A stretch of 64,000 bases of DNA from assembly GCA_023052935.1 (NCBI GenBank), contig CM041293.1:154689474-154753473 (forward strand). The letters are read 5' to 3'. The stretch comes from Piezodorus guildinii (lineage: Eukaryota > Arthropoda > Insecta > Hemiptera > Pentatomidae). Positions 1-11,363 of the stretch are shown piece by piece. The position numbers and the translations under genes were made by a program. Below the pieces are notes generated by a model that saw nothing but the letters and a program-made list of their open reading frames with translations, made no database searches and was not told where the DNA came from. Every line of letters begins with the position of its first letter. Within the stretch, counting starts at the first letter, position 1.

Positions 1-384
1 TTTTAATTTAAAGTAAAAACGTCCAATTTCAATTTATTTCAAGATCAGCCAGTAACGTTTTGTCGAATTGTAAGTTACATACTTTCATTTATATCAATTG
101 AGGTTTTCTAAGCAGATAACAAAATGTGTCTGCAAATTTACAAAGCGTCTTTTTACGTGCATTAATGAAATATTCACGGCTCTCCTCTTTTACGGAGTTT
201 GTTGAAAAGGACCTATCGGTATAACTTGTAATCAGTAGTTCTCGTACGACTCCAATCAGTGTACGATTCAGAGTTCTGAAAACCAACGAATCTGCTTTCT
301 TTATTTCTTATTCTCATCCCGACAAAACCCGAAGCAGGAAATATCTGAGGTTTTGCCAGTTATTTTTGGAACACTTTATAAGAA

Positions 385-513
385 TTTAAAGCTCCTTTTT
401 TATTAATTGATAATTACAACTATATAGGAAAAAATACAACAAGTAAATGTGAAAAAAATAACATTTGGCTTGATAAACTCTTGTGAAGAAGCTACCCAGC
501 GGTAGCACTTCAA
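385..513 (-). mobile_element. Jockey-like LINE, 3' end fragment
   Basis: The minus strand carries the 3' untranslated end of the same Jockey-like family found at 14930, 15717 and 53163: a conserved hairpin-like segment (GAAGTGCTACCGCTGGGTAG on the minus strand) followed by an A+T-rich tail reading toward position 385. Only the last ~130 bp are present, so it is a strongly 5'-truncated copy with no coding sequence. I could not find convincing target-site duplications. Confidence 0.65.
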
Positions 514-1159
514 TCTCTTTTTTTTTGTTCAGGTTAGTGGACTTCAAAATGATTAGAAAATGTAACATTTCGCGTGTACAAAGTAGAAGGTTAGTAATAA
601 ACGCAACGGCTGCCAGTTGACTGACGTGCCGTATTCTTATCCAACTTCATTAAGAAAGAATTATCAAACGATCAAATGATTTAAAATGGATTTTTTTCTG
701 CGAATAAAGTAAAAATAAATGAACTCATAGTCCTTTTTTGTATATGAGTTTTCAAAATTGGCAAAAATTCATTGTTCGCAATGTTTACACGGAAATAACT
801 CAAAATTGACTGAGTGAAATATTATAAAACTAATACAGATTACCTATCTATACGATGTGTTTAACAGATAAAAATTTGGTCTTTGAGACTAAGCTGGTTC
901 CGGAGTTATAAAATTCTCTTAACTGTTAAAACAGCGTTTTCTATAAAAAAATATTAACTCCGGGAAATTTGCATATTTAAGAACTGAACAAAAACTAGAA
1001 TGATGGTGTTCACCCCATATGTTATGGCCTGAAACGGTTTTTCATGACTGTTTCAATGAAAATAAAAACTCAATAAGTTTTATAAAATTTATCATAAGAT
1101 CATTTTTTGTATTAATATTTATTTTTTATTTGGTTTAAAAATAGTCATTTTAAATATAA
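514..1159. other. A+T-rich stretch, nothing recognised
   Basis: No gene, RNA or repeat that I can support. Short open frames on both strands have no recognisable content. Confidence 0.5.
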
Positions 1160-1234
1160 TTAAAAGTTTTTGCCCCGAAAGTTAAGAATAATAGAAGAGA
1201 AAGATAGAAGGCGATCGTACTTTAATTGTTTATA

Positions 1235-1533
1235 AGATTGCCTCGTGGCGAGTCGAGTACTACGGTAGCGTCTGAACGGCGAAGCTGTGCCGTATATAGA
1301 CCCAAGTCTCCTCTCAAGAAATTTTGCGAAGCTTTTTTTAGACCATTCTTTTTTAAACCCTGAAGAATGGTCCCTCCCATTTTGCAATGGATAAATAAAG
1401 GCATAGAAGAAGCCCTTGAAAGATAACTAGTGACTAGATAACTAGGACAAAATGTGACATCTATACATATTACATTTGTATTTGTATTTTGTTTGAAAAT
1501 AAAACCGGTGGGTATGAAAAAAAAAAAAAAAAA
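1235..1533 (+). other. Possible retroposed 3' end with poly(A)
   Basis: A plus-strand stretch reads as a short C-terminal peptide ending at a TAA near 1392, followed by AATAAA-like signals and a pure A run at 1517-1533. That arrangement is what a retroposed transcript end or a LINE 3' end looks like. The peptide (about 38 residues, interrupted upstream by a TAG) resembles no family I know. The coding sense is inference; the poly(A) run is seen directly. Confidence 0.35.
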
Positions 1534-1757
1534 TTTTGAACGTTTGCAAACGTAACGTATTTCTTCATCTTCTTATCGTTTCCCTTGGAACTTGGAAGAG
1601 CCGCCCTGCGGTCATTTTCAACACTCAAGAGGACTTCGTTCAAGCCGCCCTGCGGTCGTTTCTTCAAAACTCGAGTGGATATCTTTACGTGAATATAACC
1701 TATCTATATCCATTATTGGAACATTTAATTTCCCAATTTTCCTTCTTAAAACTGTTT
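1534..1757 (+). other. Unidentified sequence with duplicated G+C-rich 15-mer
   Basis: An 85-codon open frame (1536-1793) covers this region, but it contains two copies of AGCCGCCCTGCGGTC at 1599-1613 and 1643-1657 and ends inside a later insertion (see 1770-1811). I do not recognise the peptide. The duplicated 15-mer suggests repeat-derived sequence rather than a conserved gene. Confidence 0.3.
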
Positions 1758-1769
1758 AATTTTGATTCA

Positions 1770-1811
1770 CCCGAAAGGGTAGATGCGGAATAGCAAATAA
1801 ATAAATAAATA
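1770..1811 (+). mobile_element. 42-bp retroposon stub with AAAT tail
   Basis: A 42-bp segment ending in five AAAT units is flanked by the exact 12-bp direct repeat AATTTTGATTCA at 1758-1769 and 1812-1823. This is the footprint of target-primed reverse transcription that stopped almost immediately, leaving only the 3' terminus of a non-LTR element or SINE. The parent family is not identified. Confidence 0.65.
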
Positions 1812-2037
1812 AATTTTGATTCATATATTTAAGTATTTAATTAAGTTAAGTTTGTTTCTCATATTTTCTTAAATATTTTAATTAGGTTTATTTTTTTTCC
1901 TACATTTTTCTTACAGCTGTTTAAGTATATAATTAGGGTTATTTGTTTCTTATCTTTTCTTATATCAACTTATTAGGTTATTTTTGTTTCTTTTCTTGTT
2001 TATATGTATTTTAGTTTAATAAATGCAATATTTTAGT

Positions 2038-3366
2038 TTAATAAATACGCCTTCTCCATTGACCTTCAGCCTGGCGTCCATCCAATAACCGACGCAAGAC
2101 TTTCCTTTCGAAAATGCCATGTTCCTGCTCCATCGATTTGGTGGTTGCCCAGGAATCCGATGCGTACAACAAAACTGGCCTGATCAAAATCCTGTTGAGG
2201 CTCATTTTGGTTTCTCTGGAGGGACCTCCACTTCTGAAGCGAAGCAGCAATCCAAAATATGCACAATTAGCTCCTTGGATTCTTTTCTTCACCTCCAGTT
2301 GAGTCTTATTATTGTGTGAGACCAGTGAACCCAGATAGACAAATTCAGATACCTTCTCAATCTTGTAATCTCCGAAAGTAACCATTTCACCTGGATTGGG
2401 GCTTCAGCGTATGCGAGAATCATAGAAGTTCGGTTGAATATTGTTCCTCCAATCTGGATTCCAACCTCTCTAACAGTCTTCTCAAGCACGAGGTTAAAAA
2501 GAAGGCACGCCAGTGCATCTCCTTGTCTCAAGCCATTATTTGAAGTGAATTCCTGCGACACCTCATTTCTGATTTTTACTGCACATCGCACTGTTTTCAT
2601 TGTTATCTTCACCAGTCTCACCAATTTTTCAGGAATGTTAAATTCATAGAGAACGTTATAGAGCTCCTCTCTGTTAACACCATCATAAGCTGCCTTGAAG
2701 ACTATAAATAAGTGGTGCGTTTTAATGCAATATTCACGTCCTCTCTCTAGGATTGTCCTCAAACTAGAGATTTGATCAAATGTTGATTTGCCCTTTCCAA
2801 ATCCACACTGATAGACAACCTTAGCTGTTTGCAAACGGTAACAATCTTGCAAATAAAATGTTTGAGAGTATTTTGTAAGCGGATGGGAGCAAGGCGATAC
2901 CTCTATAGTTGGAGCATTTTAATTTATCTTCTTTTTTATGTATAGGACAGACATAAGAAAAGTTCCACGTTGTTGGTATTACTTCTTCGGTCCAAATGGT
3001 GATTATTAGATTTTGTGTCCTAAAAAGTTAGTTCCCACCACTTTTTATCAGTTCCGCTGGGATACCATCGGAGCCTGCGGCTTTGTTTTTTAAAAATTTA
3101 TTTATGGCATCCATCAGTTCGTCCTCATCCGGTGGCTCTAGATCTGCTGTGTGAGATTCGCTTGGTCTGTTTCTAACACTTGCTATATTATAATCTTCTG
3201 GAGAACGGCGGGTAGTATCTTCGTTAAGGAGACGCGAGAAATGGTTCTTCCATTGCTCCAGAACTTCCACTTTGTTACATAGGAGAACATTGGCATCATT
3301 CAGGCAGCAAAAGTTCTGTGGTGAGAATGGGATGAGAATTATATAATAAGAACAATAGTATAACAT
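2038..3366 (-). pseudogene. RTE-like LINE reverse transcriptase, decayed
   Basis: Read from 3366 down to 2038, the minus strand spells successive parts of a non-LTR reverse transcriptase. First comes the pre-RT block with NKAAGSDGIPAELIKSGGN (about 3028-3090), then finger/palm blocks with QCGFGKGKSTFDQI, an FKAAYD motif in place of the usual FKKAFD and GLRQGDALACLLFNL (2289-2852), then the C-terminal block with VYLGSLVSHNNKT and FERKVLRRLLDG (2038-2385). Frames change between the three pieces. The catalytic YADD reads AYAEAP, so an aspartate is lost or out of frame. No endonuclease domain is seen upstream. The block order and wording match RTE-like elements; the exact clade is inference. It is inactive. 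Confidence 0.85.
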
Positions 3367-4489
3367 TTAGTGACTGAGACCCAGTTTGTTTTTGAAATGT
3401 AATAAATCAAATATTACTTGCCTTGCCAGAGTGGCCCTCATCTCATGAACACACTACAAGAAAAAACAAATTAATAACACTAGAACCAGTTGATTCTCAG
3501 CCACGAAATTTGATCCTTTAGTACTTATCATATAGAGGTATAATCTGTTTGAGTTTTATTATTTTTCACTCAGTCTTTTTTGAGATATTTTACTATAAAT
3601 ATTACTGAGCTGGAAAATTATCCTACTTTGAAAATTTGTATTGATAAAAAAGGATATAGCTTACACTATCAAAATTTTTAAAGTAGTGCAATAAAAAGGC
3701 TTTAAAAGCTATAAGTGGTTCAAATCTAAAAGGCCACGTTCAGCTAAATTTATTAAGTTTTGGCCTTCATTGACACTTTTTATCTCTGTTGGTGCTGCTC
3801 GAATCAAAATTATGACGACAGCTTCCAAAATTTACTTATTACTAATTAAAAAGTTACCAATGTACAAATATTTAAATGTTTAATAAGAAATTTGTTAGTA
3901 GATTCTTTCTTTCTTTCTATAACTTCTATACTAAATAAATCTATTCCATTCGTACGCAAACTCAATTCTCTCTGGCTGGGAAATCATATTTAGACATATC
4001 CTAGTCTATTGTTTTAAGTCAAGTAGAAATACTAAAGTAAATATTTTGAATAATGGAAGTAATATGTACATTTTTAAATCTCATAACCCTTGAACTTAAG
4101 AAATACCTCGTTTATTTATCAAAAAGTATTGATAAATGCCTAATGAATCTTATATGTAAAATTTGAATAAATTATTAATCGAGACGGGTTAATTCATCCC
4201 TAGAAATAATTGAGAATTTTTCACTGTCTTATTTTATTTATAAAGGAATTTTCCTTTTAATTATTACTTCGGTCTGGCATAATTGAGAATAATGTAATTA
4301 ACAGTTACTGTAGCCTTGGTTTTTGTATGTACAAGTGTAATAGATGAGGCAACACCATGGTCACTAAGTCAGTATTTTAAGATACCAGGTTGCATATATA
4401 TATATATATAAAATATATATTGCTACCAACTTCTGTTATTCTTATTTAGATGTTGATATATCACTCTTAGACTTAATACGTTAAATTAA
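3367..4489. other. A+T-rich stretch, no gene seen
   Basis: No coding or RNA feature that I can support. A short TA microsatellite lies at about 4394-4412. The 5' part of the adjacent Tc1 element may extend leftward into this region but is too decayed to recognise. Confidence 0.45.
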
Positions 4490-4500
4490 TTGTCATGCAG

Positions 4501-5447
4501 TCCCAAACCATTACATTTCCAGGCTGTAAAAGACGTGAATGATTATTGTCTATTATGTATTATTATTTGTTCATAATGTATTCGTTCATTTTGTATTATT
4601 ATTATTTGTTTTAGTGTATTATTATCATTTGTTATATTGGTTCATTATTTATTTTAATTAATATTATTAATTATTATTTCAACTAAAACCATAATGGTCT
4701 GTTTTTAAAAAAATGTGTATCTTATAGTGAGTTAGGTATTATATATCTAAGTGTATCTTATACTGAGTGTATCTGGCACTGATGACCAAGATGTTTTGTG
4801 CCAATAAATAAAACAAAAACCAAAAACCAAACCAAAAGACGTGAAATGGCAAAACTAAATGCAAATAAACCAATGAAGTTTTAGAAAAATCTTTTATTTT
4901 ATGATGAGAGCAAATACAACATTTTCGGTTCAGATGGACGGGAGTTTGTGTGGAAAAAACCGAATACAGAGTTTCAACCAAGAATCGTTAGGCCTACAGC
5001 AAAACACGGCAGCAGAATTGCAATGGTTTGGGGCTGCATGCATCGAATAGTGTTGGAAAGTTATGCTTCGTTGAAAGAATAATGAATGCTGAAAGGTATG
5101 TAGACATCCAGTGATAAAAAATTAGGACTGAAAGATAAATTTATATTTCAGGAAGACAACGATCCAAAACACACAGCCAGTAAAAACAAGGAATAGTTAT
5201 TGTGCAATGTTCGGAGACAATTGAAAACAGCCCCTCAGTCTCCGGATATAAATTCCATTGAACATTTATGGTATATTTTGGATTTGAAGGTAAGAAAACA
5301 CGAAATTTCTTCAAAAAATGTGTTATAAGATGTGTTGTTAGAGGAATGGGAAAAAATTGGACTCGAGGTCACGGAAAATCATGTTTCTACGATGCAAAGA
5401 AGATTAAAAGATATTAATGATGCCAAAAGAATAATGACAAAATACTA
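4501..5447 (+). pseudogene. Tc1 transposase pseudogene
   Basis: After removing the inserted segment, the plus strand spells the C-terminal two thirds of a Tc1-family DD(34/35)E transposase. Visible landmarks are YDESKYNIFGSDGREFVW with the first catalytic Asp (about 4898-4951), KHGSRIAMVWGCM (about 5000), QEDNDPKHTA with the second Asp (about 5152-5180), and APQSPDINSIEHLWYILDLK (about 5230-5290) holding the third acidic residue. The stop is near 5447. Several in-frame stops and frameshifts (for example in the F*KN, KE**ML and KNKE* stretches) rule out activity. The N-terminal helix-turn-helix half is not recognisable. Confidence 0.88.
4540..4833 (+). mobile_element. Retroposon insertion inside Tc1 (12-bp duplication)
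   Basis: The exact 12-mer AAAAGACGTGAA occurs at 4528-4539 and 4834-4845, and deleting one copy with the DNA between restores the transposase reading. The 294-bp insert ends in a CAAAAACCAAAAACCAAACC-type tail on the plus strand, as expected for a LINE or SINE 3' end. Its body is A+T-rich, with two near-copies of GTGTATCTTATA. It has no box A or box B that I can see, so a 5'-truncated LINE is more likely than a SINE. Confidence 0.82.
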
Positions 5448-5692
5448 ATGACTTTTATTTACTTAAATAGGATATTTTTTGTATTAATAAATGGCTGTGA
5501 CTTTTTTTTACTGACATTTTTACAATTTATTTTCCCCATTCATTTTTATCTTAAATATTTCAATTGGTTTTTGCTATATCAATGGTTTTTAATGTCTATT
5601 CAAAAATAAATTTTATTACTGAATAATAAGTTACATACTTTAAGAATTAAATGGAAAAAACTGGGCGTGCCAATACTTTTTTGACCCACCGT

Positions 5693-6430
5693 AAGTTCAT
5701 ATTTAAAAACATCTTGTTCCATAACATAAAAAAACTTTAGATTTCAGCACAAAATTAATCAAGAAAATTTATTAAATACTTCTGATTATTTCCGAAAATT
5801 ATATTATCCATTCTAAACCTTATTAAGTTTAAGGCACATCCGACTAATATAAAACGTTTTTTTTATTAAATAATGGGCTAACGATTTAGTGAATTATATT
5901 GAAATTAATTGTTACAGATAGCATATGCTACAGCCATGCTCTAAAAACCGAACACTATCCACGAAACATTTAAGGTCATTTTAATGCTACAAACAGTATG
6001 CCAGGAGATTGGATGATACAGATATGATTATAAGCAATGGAAAAGTAAATTGATTTAGTTATGGAATTAACTAAATAAAAAATAGAACCGTAGAGTGAAT
6101 TAAATACGCAGAACTAAACAATAGTGAGGATGCGAAACTGTATACAAACAAGTTGATTTCTTGTTTTTGGAATCTTGATTTTGGAAAAAAATTGTTCTCC
6201 TACTAGAAGTAAAGATTCTTTTAATCTTTAAATGTCCATATTAAAACTCCTTTCACAAGGAAAGTATGATGTATCTGAAAACCCACCTAACCTGTTTAAT
6301 TCTAAACAGTCCGATATTTTGATATATTTTGTCTGATGGGTCTCTAGTGCTTTTTTTTTCCGTTAAACCAACTAAATTAGTTCTTTATTAGACATCCTAA
6401 CAAAAAATGTTTTCAAAATAAACAAGAGAG
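5693..6430. other. A+T-rich stretch, nothing recognised
   Basis: No gene or repeat that I can support in this interval. Confidence 0.45.
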
Positions 6431-6444
6431 AACAATCATCTGGC

Positions 6445-6605
6445 GTCCTTCGGAGGGGACGTTAAAAGGTGGTCCCGAGCCTGTGCGATGTCAGGTACTC
6501 GTTAAAGATCCCTATCCTAATAAAACCTGGATAGGCAAAATTTAGGATTCCCACTGTAGCATCGTCCGATTAGCCATAGTAGCATAAAGTGACGTTAAAT
6601 AAACA
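6445..6605 (+). mobile_element. SINE-1 copy, 5'-truncated
   Basis: This copy carries the 3' part of the tRNA-derived family seen in full at 9378-9665, including GACGTTAAAAGGTGG, ACTCGTTAAAGATCCC, GCATCGTCCGATTAGCC and the AGTGACGTTAAATAAACAAA end. It is bounded by the exact 14-bp direct repeat AACAATCATCTGGC at 6431-6444 and 6606-6619. The RNA polymerase III promoter half is missing. Confidence 0.9.
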
Positions 6606-6965
6606 AACAATCATCTGGCATACAAATTGGCAAACATAATCAGTACGGGCTAGGATTCCTATGTAAATACATATTGGCTCCTGATTTCAATATCACCTTG
6701 TAAAAATCACAGTATATGTTTTAACGCAAAAAGGATCAAATTCAACTACTTAAAATTTACACATTATTACATATTTGGATAAATTAACATATTTCTTACA
6801 TACTCTGAGAATTCTCACATGTTTCCTCGATTTTTGTTCATTTTTAATTTTTATATTTTTTTGCAATCTGAATTACGAGTGAGTCGTAAACTGCGTACCA
6901 CTCTTTCCACACAAGATTTCAAAATTATTTTTGTGGTTGATTCTATTTTCATTTTGGTCGAAATG

Positions 6966-7490
6966 GGCATAGTCGCAAAAAACTAAACAACAAAGAACGT
7001 GTTTTAAAATATCTTCACGAGTTTCTAAACGAAATATTTAGGTGTTATGGAGACATTTTATATTTCTTGCTGTGAGAAGGCTGTACCCACTGCGCAACGA
7101 TTCCAAATGACCCAGAACACTAGCACAGGATCTCACAAATCGAACAAAGAGAAAAAGTCAAAATTGAAGCAAAGTTTCGTCACACCATCTATCTTAGGCG
7201 GAGACAGTAAGTCCACCTTTAATACAGATTTATGTCGAGCGTTTGTACAGGCTGACATTCCGTTAAGCCAATTTAATAATCCGTCTCTTAAATTCTTTTT
7301 GAAGAAGTGCATTAAAAAAAAGTCTAATGAATCTATCTTTAGAAAAATACTACCTACAAGATATAATATTTTAAGGAACTCTTGCAAAAATTCGAGAAAA
7401 TATCAAGGAGGAGGCAATCCGGTCGATGCTAAGGCCGAATCGACGTAGTTTTACGTTTGAAAATGCTTTTAGTACCAAACTGTTTTCTTT
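6966..7490 (+). pseudogene. CGGBP1/hAT-like zinc-finger protein remnant
   Basis: Three frames together read like the start of a hAT-derived CGGBP1-like protein. First is a basic stretch RKKLNNKERVLKYLHEFLNE (about 6978-7040). A BED-like finger region follows, YISCCEKAVPTAQRFQMTQ to TGSHKSNK (7056-7150). Then comes the family signature FNTDLCRAFVQADIPLSQFN with NPSLKFFLKKCI (7217-7315), and a RENIKEEA block in a third frame. The finger looks broken: the first cysteine of the expected CxxC is Ser/Ile and the first histidine of the HxxxxH pair is Asn. Frameshifts occur before 7056 and after about 7370. The frame open from 7047 to 7448 encodes 133 residues. This is either transposon-borne or an ancient domesticated relative; I saw no terminal repeats. 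Confidence 0.7.
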
Positions 7491-7499
7491 ACAGTGATT

Positions 7500-8516
7500 G
7501 CTTTTGTATATTTCATGTCTAAAATAAAACCGTTTCTGTATTGTAATAAAAGATATGGGAGTATATACTGTTTTAGAAGGCTGTTTACTGTTTACATATC
7601 TCACTAATTTTACAAATATTCCCATATTTGTATCAAAATCTATACACATATATTTACATATTTGGCATTTTAATTACATGAAAATCCTAGCCGTAATATA
7701 TTATAAATTATCACCATTAATTGCCTGTTTTCCACTAGGTAACCAGCTACACACAACCCTTCTCCCTCTCTCTTTCTGACAATAGTCAATTATAGGCAAC
7801 GCTTAAGCCTTCTTATTCTGGCTCCTTCTTTTTAAATTAGTCAGCGATTTTTCAACTTTTAGAAAATTGTTTCAGATCCTAAAAAATCAATGAACCAAGA
7901 ATATAACGAATATTGTCCCGAAATTGCCGGCTAAACTAACTACACCTCTAGTCGTATTACGATCCGGCCAGATCCGGCACGAATTTCATCAATCCGGACG
8001 GATCCGGATGGATCGACAAAATCAGGTTGATTTTCTCTTTTTGGTCCAAGATAAACTATTAGTGAGTTATTCGAGTATTATTGTACTCATAACAGGAAGT
8101 TTATAACATAAAAGTTATGTTAGGATTAGATATGGAGCAAAAAATTAAAATTTAGTAATTTAGGTAACTAGTAATATTTTAAACAGTCGGCTATTGATGA
8201 TTATTTGCTGAAAATAAAGACTATTTGTTTTCTAAGATTCTTTTTCCAAAATTAAATTGGTATTCTATTTAAAAAATAAACTTTGTCAGTAAAGTAATTT
8301 AAAGACTTATAATACAATATACTCATTGAGTTATATTCATTATTGTGATTATTATGCCATTCATTAGACAGATTCATTGAATGATGATGATGTTTATCAT
8401 AAATATAAGACTTGTTTGTTAGCATTCTCAAATAATTTATTATTATTGTAATCACAATTCCCATCTCAGTAAATTACGCTAGTTTAATTATGTTAGATTT
8501 TATAAAGTAATTTAAT
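7500..8516. other. Non-coding stretch with a cluster of ATCCGG motifs
   Basis: No gene recognised. At 7965-8015 the hexamer ATCCGG recurs several times, including CGGATCCGGATGG. A related cluster in opposite sense lies at 8917-8972, including CGGATCCGG and CCGGATCCG. CpG-containing motifs stand out against the A+T-rich surroundings and could be the two ends of one old element. Confidence 0.35.
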
Positions 8517-8519
8517 AAA

Positions 8520-8626
8520 TTAATTGAACTATATGAGAAAGTGAAATCTAGGAAGACGTGAGCAGTAGTATAGCTCAGTCTTCCTAGATTTTCATAGATT
8601 TGTTTCATATAATTTAGTTCAGTTTA
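8520..8626. repeat. Imperfect hairpin (MITE-like or foldback)
   Basis: Inner arms AAATCTAGGAAGAC (8544-8557) and GTCTTCCTAGATTT (8579-8592) are exact complements around a ~21-nt loop. Outer arms around 8524-8536 (TTGAACTATATGA) and 8607-8623 (TCATATAA...TTCA) continue the pairing less perfectly. It could be a tiny non-autonomous transposon or a stable stem-loop; no transcript evidence is visible. Confidence 0.6.
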
Positions 8627-9377
8627 ACATAATATTTCTTTATAACAAATGTTACGGTTTTTTAAGTTCCTCTACAGCCAACTTATAGGATGCTATAGCT
8701 CGGGTAAATCCAGGAAAATAAAACCTGTTTACTTACAGTTAGGCGAAGCACCGACGTAACAAAAGCACATGTATTGTCTCGCGCGAGAGCGAACGAATAA
8801 TGTTGAACTGAACAGATGGCGTAGTGCAATTTGCCGTCGAACAACTCACCGCCACATATGCACGGCAAAAGTACCTACTCATTGAACTGCGCTCTTTTAG
8901 GCAAAAAATTGCTATAATCGGATCCGGTAAACGTTTGATGATACTGTATCCGCCGGATTACCGGATCCGTTTTTCTGGAATAACTATATAATAATCCCTA
9001 TACACGATCAGGTCTGTAACAAGTGGTGGTGACAGTAGAATGCGTCTTACGAATTCTTCCTCTTCGATTATCTAGGAACGTATTGTTAATATTGTAATTT
9101 TCCAAGATTAATATTTACAGTGACCTTATTTTAACAGTGTACCTTCAAGCGATTAATAGTGGACAGAAGCCTATGTTCTTTCCTAATAGGAAGTATCTAC
9201 GATAGTTGAGAAAGAACACACGAATGAAACCACCGCATTCATAGTGGATTTTAAGATTTTCTTTTTAAGATTAAGATTTTTATTTTTCAATATTTACAAG
9301 TGGTGACATGGCTCAAATTTTATACATGTTGTGGTAAATGCACTATTATTCATAGTGGGATGTCACTATAGAAAAGA

Positions 9378-9665
9378 GGAATCACTTGTAGGTGGGTGGC
9401 TAGCATAACAGCCTCCCATGCCAATGGTCTCGGGTTCAAAACCTGCAGATGGCCCTAGGATTTTTTCATGGGGGTAAAAAATCCTTAGTTATGCCATCCT
9501 TCGGAGAGGACGTTAAAAGGTGGTTCCCAGCCTGTGCGACGTTAAGTACTCGTTAAAGATCCCTAATCTAATAAAACCTGGATATACAAAATTCATGACC
9601 ACTGTAGCATCGTCCGATTAGCCACGGTTGCATAAAGTGACGTTAAATAAATAAACAAAAAAACA
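9378..9665 (+). mobile_element. SINE-1, full-length tRNA-derived copy
   Basis: This 288-bp copy is bounded by the exact 13-bp duplication ACTATAGAAAAGA (9365-9377 and 9666-9678), which fixes both ends. Its head is tRNA-like, with a box-A-like TGGCTAGCATAACAG (about 9399) and box-B-like GGGTTCAAAACCTG (about 9432), the internal RNA polymerase III promoter of tRNA SINEs. The body ends GTGACGTTAAATAAATAAAC with an A-rich tail. Other copies lie at 6445, 23860, 45836, 46927 and 55449. Confidence 0.92.
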
Positions 9666-10159
9666 ACTATAGAAAAGATTAATAGTAGTCACCAATAATT
9701 TTGTACACGAACATCAAAATGAATGGGATTAAAAAAATCTTGTCATTTTAATGTCTACTGTCCAAGAAAAGCAACATAAGGAGTAAAAGTCGTCTACAGT
9801 TCAGAAACACGGAAGAAGAAGATTCCAACGAGGCCGAAAAGGCACAGATTCATGACCTTCCTTTCTCAGGTAGAATATCCTTGTGGGAACCCACCGAAGA
9901 CATCTTAAAACTTTACTAGACACTTATTAGAACTTCACTTACAAGTATAAAATAACACATGACTTTCACTTAACGCCACTGTTAAAATCAATTTAAGAGA
10001 TTTAAATTTAGAGTTGAAAAAAAGTCAAAGAATTACTTTGGATTTGGATGGAAATATATGTTTCAGATTAAATATAATCTAACAATAGAAATTATTATCT
10101 ATCAAAATCTTTCATATGCCCGATTTTATAGACACTCCACACAATGTCTATATAGGCCT

Positions 10160-10445
10160 ATACAATTAATAATTATGAATTGGCAGCTAAATTGGACCAA
10201 AACAAGAGATAACAAACTTAGAGAAATAAAAGACACCGTATTTCCGTGGAAATATCGGTCCAGAATAACAGAAGAGAGGAAGTCTTATTGACAAGACTCA
10301 GAATAGGACACTCAACACTAACGCACCAACATTTACTGACTATAACACCAAGGCCTTAATGTGAACAGTGTAACGTACCTATCGCTATAACATACTTACT
10401 GACAGACTGCATGCAACTGATATGTGTCAGCCTTCCATATCATTT
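10160..10445 (+). pseudogene. LINE ORF2 C-terminal region (I/R1-like)
   Basis: The plus strand reads WQLNWTKTRDNKLREIKDTV (about 10180-10239), then after a frameshift EEVLLTRLRIGHSTLTHQHL and a cysteine/histidine cluster CEQCNVPIAITYLL (about 10360-10400). In I- and R1-type LINEs the TRLRIGH block and a CCHC finger follow the RNase H region. Only this tail survives, and stops interrupt it. Flanks are unresolved. Confidence 0.72.
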
Positions 10446-10796
10446 GGTTACCTTATTAAATAACAATAGTACGTATATAAAAAAAGTATTTAATCATTTA
10501 AAACAAGTTAAATTACACGAAGCAATCTAAAGCTACAAAATTATATTTTTAGTTATTTTGTTATGATTAATTTATTATTTTTATTCTTTCTTTCTCCCTT
10601 ATTATTTATATCACAATTAAATTATGTTTGTAACCATTTATTTGCCTTCATCAATGAACTGTTATTAGTAATATCTTTGGAAAAGCAAATCAAAACAAAC
10701 AAAAAAAAACTCTTATATATTAATATATCTCATATCAATATTACCATTAAGATATGTTCAACAAAGAAAAAATGGCCTAAAAAAATTTGTTTGCGT

Positions 10797-11274
10797 TAGT
10801 TATTAAATTCGTTCAACTTGTATATTTAAACGGTTGTTGTCAATGCTAACAAGATGAAATGGTTAATTGTTTCTAATTTTCAAAATTAAAGATAATTTAA
10901 GGAAAGAAAATATCAGCATTTAAACACTGTCAGACAATTTCAGTCAGAATAAAACCTAATTGATATCAAAGGGTATGTAATTTTTCACCGATCTAGGAAG
11001 TTTAATCAAAATCGTTTCGAGCCGTATTTAGGTAAATCGTAAAAATGTGCAATTCCCATGGTATAAAGTGGCTCTTCTGGTTCGTTGATTTTAATGAAAA
11101 AGTTTATGTAACATCCCAGGCATATACGCTATATTATAATACAAAATAATAAATTAAAATTTTAGAAAACTTATCGTTTTTGAGCTAAACTTACCACACA
11201 CACAGATCTGGGACACTAAAACGAGGATTTCAGATGAAAATGAAATTTGAGTAGGTTGACGATCGCAATACTTT

Positions 11275-11276
<2 letters not shown>
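10797..11276 (+). repeat. REP-A copy, partial
   Basis: This copy matches REP-A from the segment ATTAAATTCGTTCAACTTG to CGATCGCAATACTTT. The A+T-rich terminus that should follow is replaced by a long TA microsatellite (11276-11460). See 60309-61137 for a full copy. Confidence 0.8.
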
Positions 11277-11359
<83 letters not shown>

Positions 11360-11363
11360 ATAT

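Larger units (their letters stand above)
4490..5692 (+). mobile_element. Tc1-like DNA transposon, 5' end lost
   Basis: The transposase pseudogene and a 3' terminal repeat define this element. The right end, 5664-5692, reads as the reverse complement of a Tc1 inverted repeat (GTGCCAATACTTTTTTGACC within it) and is followed by TA. I could not find the partner repeat on the left, so the 5' end is deleted or decayed. A 294-bp retroposon interrupts it at 4540-4833. Confidence 0.8.

Noticed and set aside
4739..4981. 80-codon minus-strand open frame
   Set aside because: It spans the junction between the retroposon insert and the Tc1 pseudogene on the other strand, so it cannot be an old gene.
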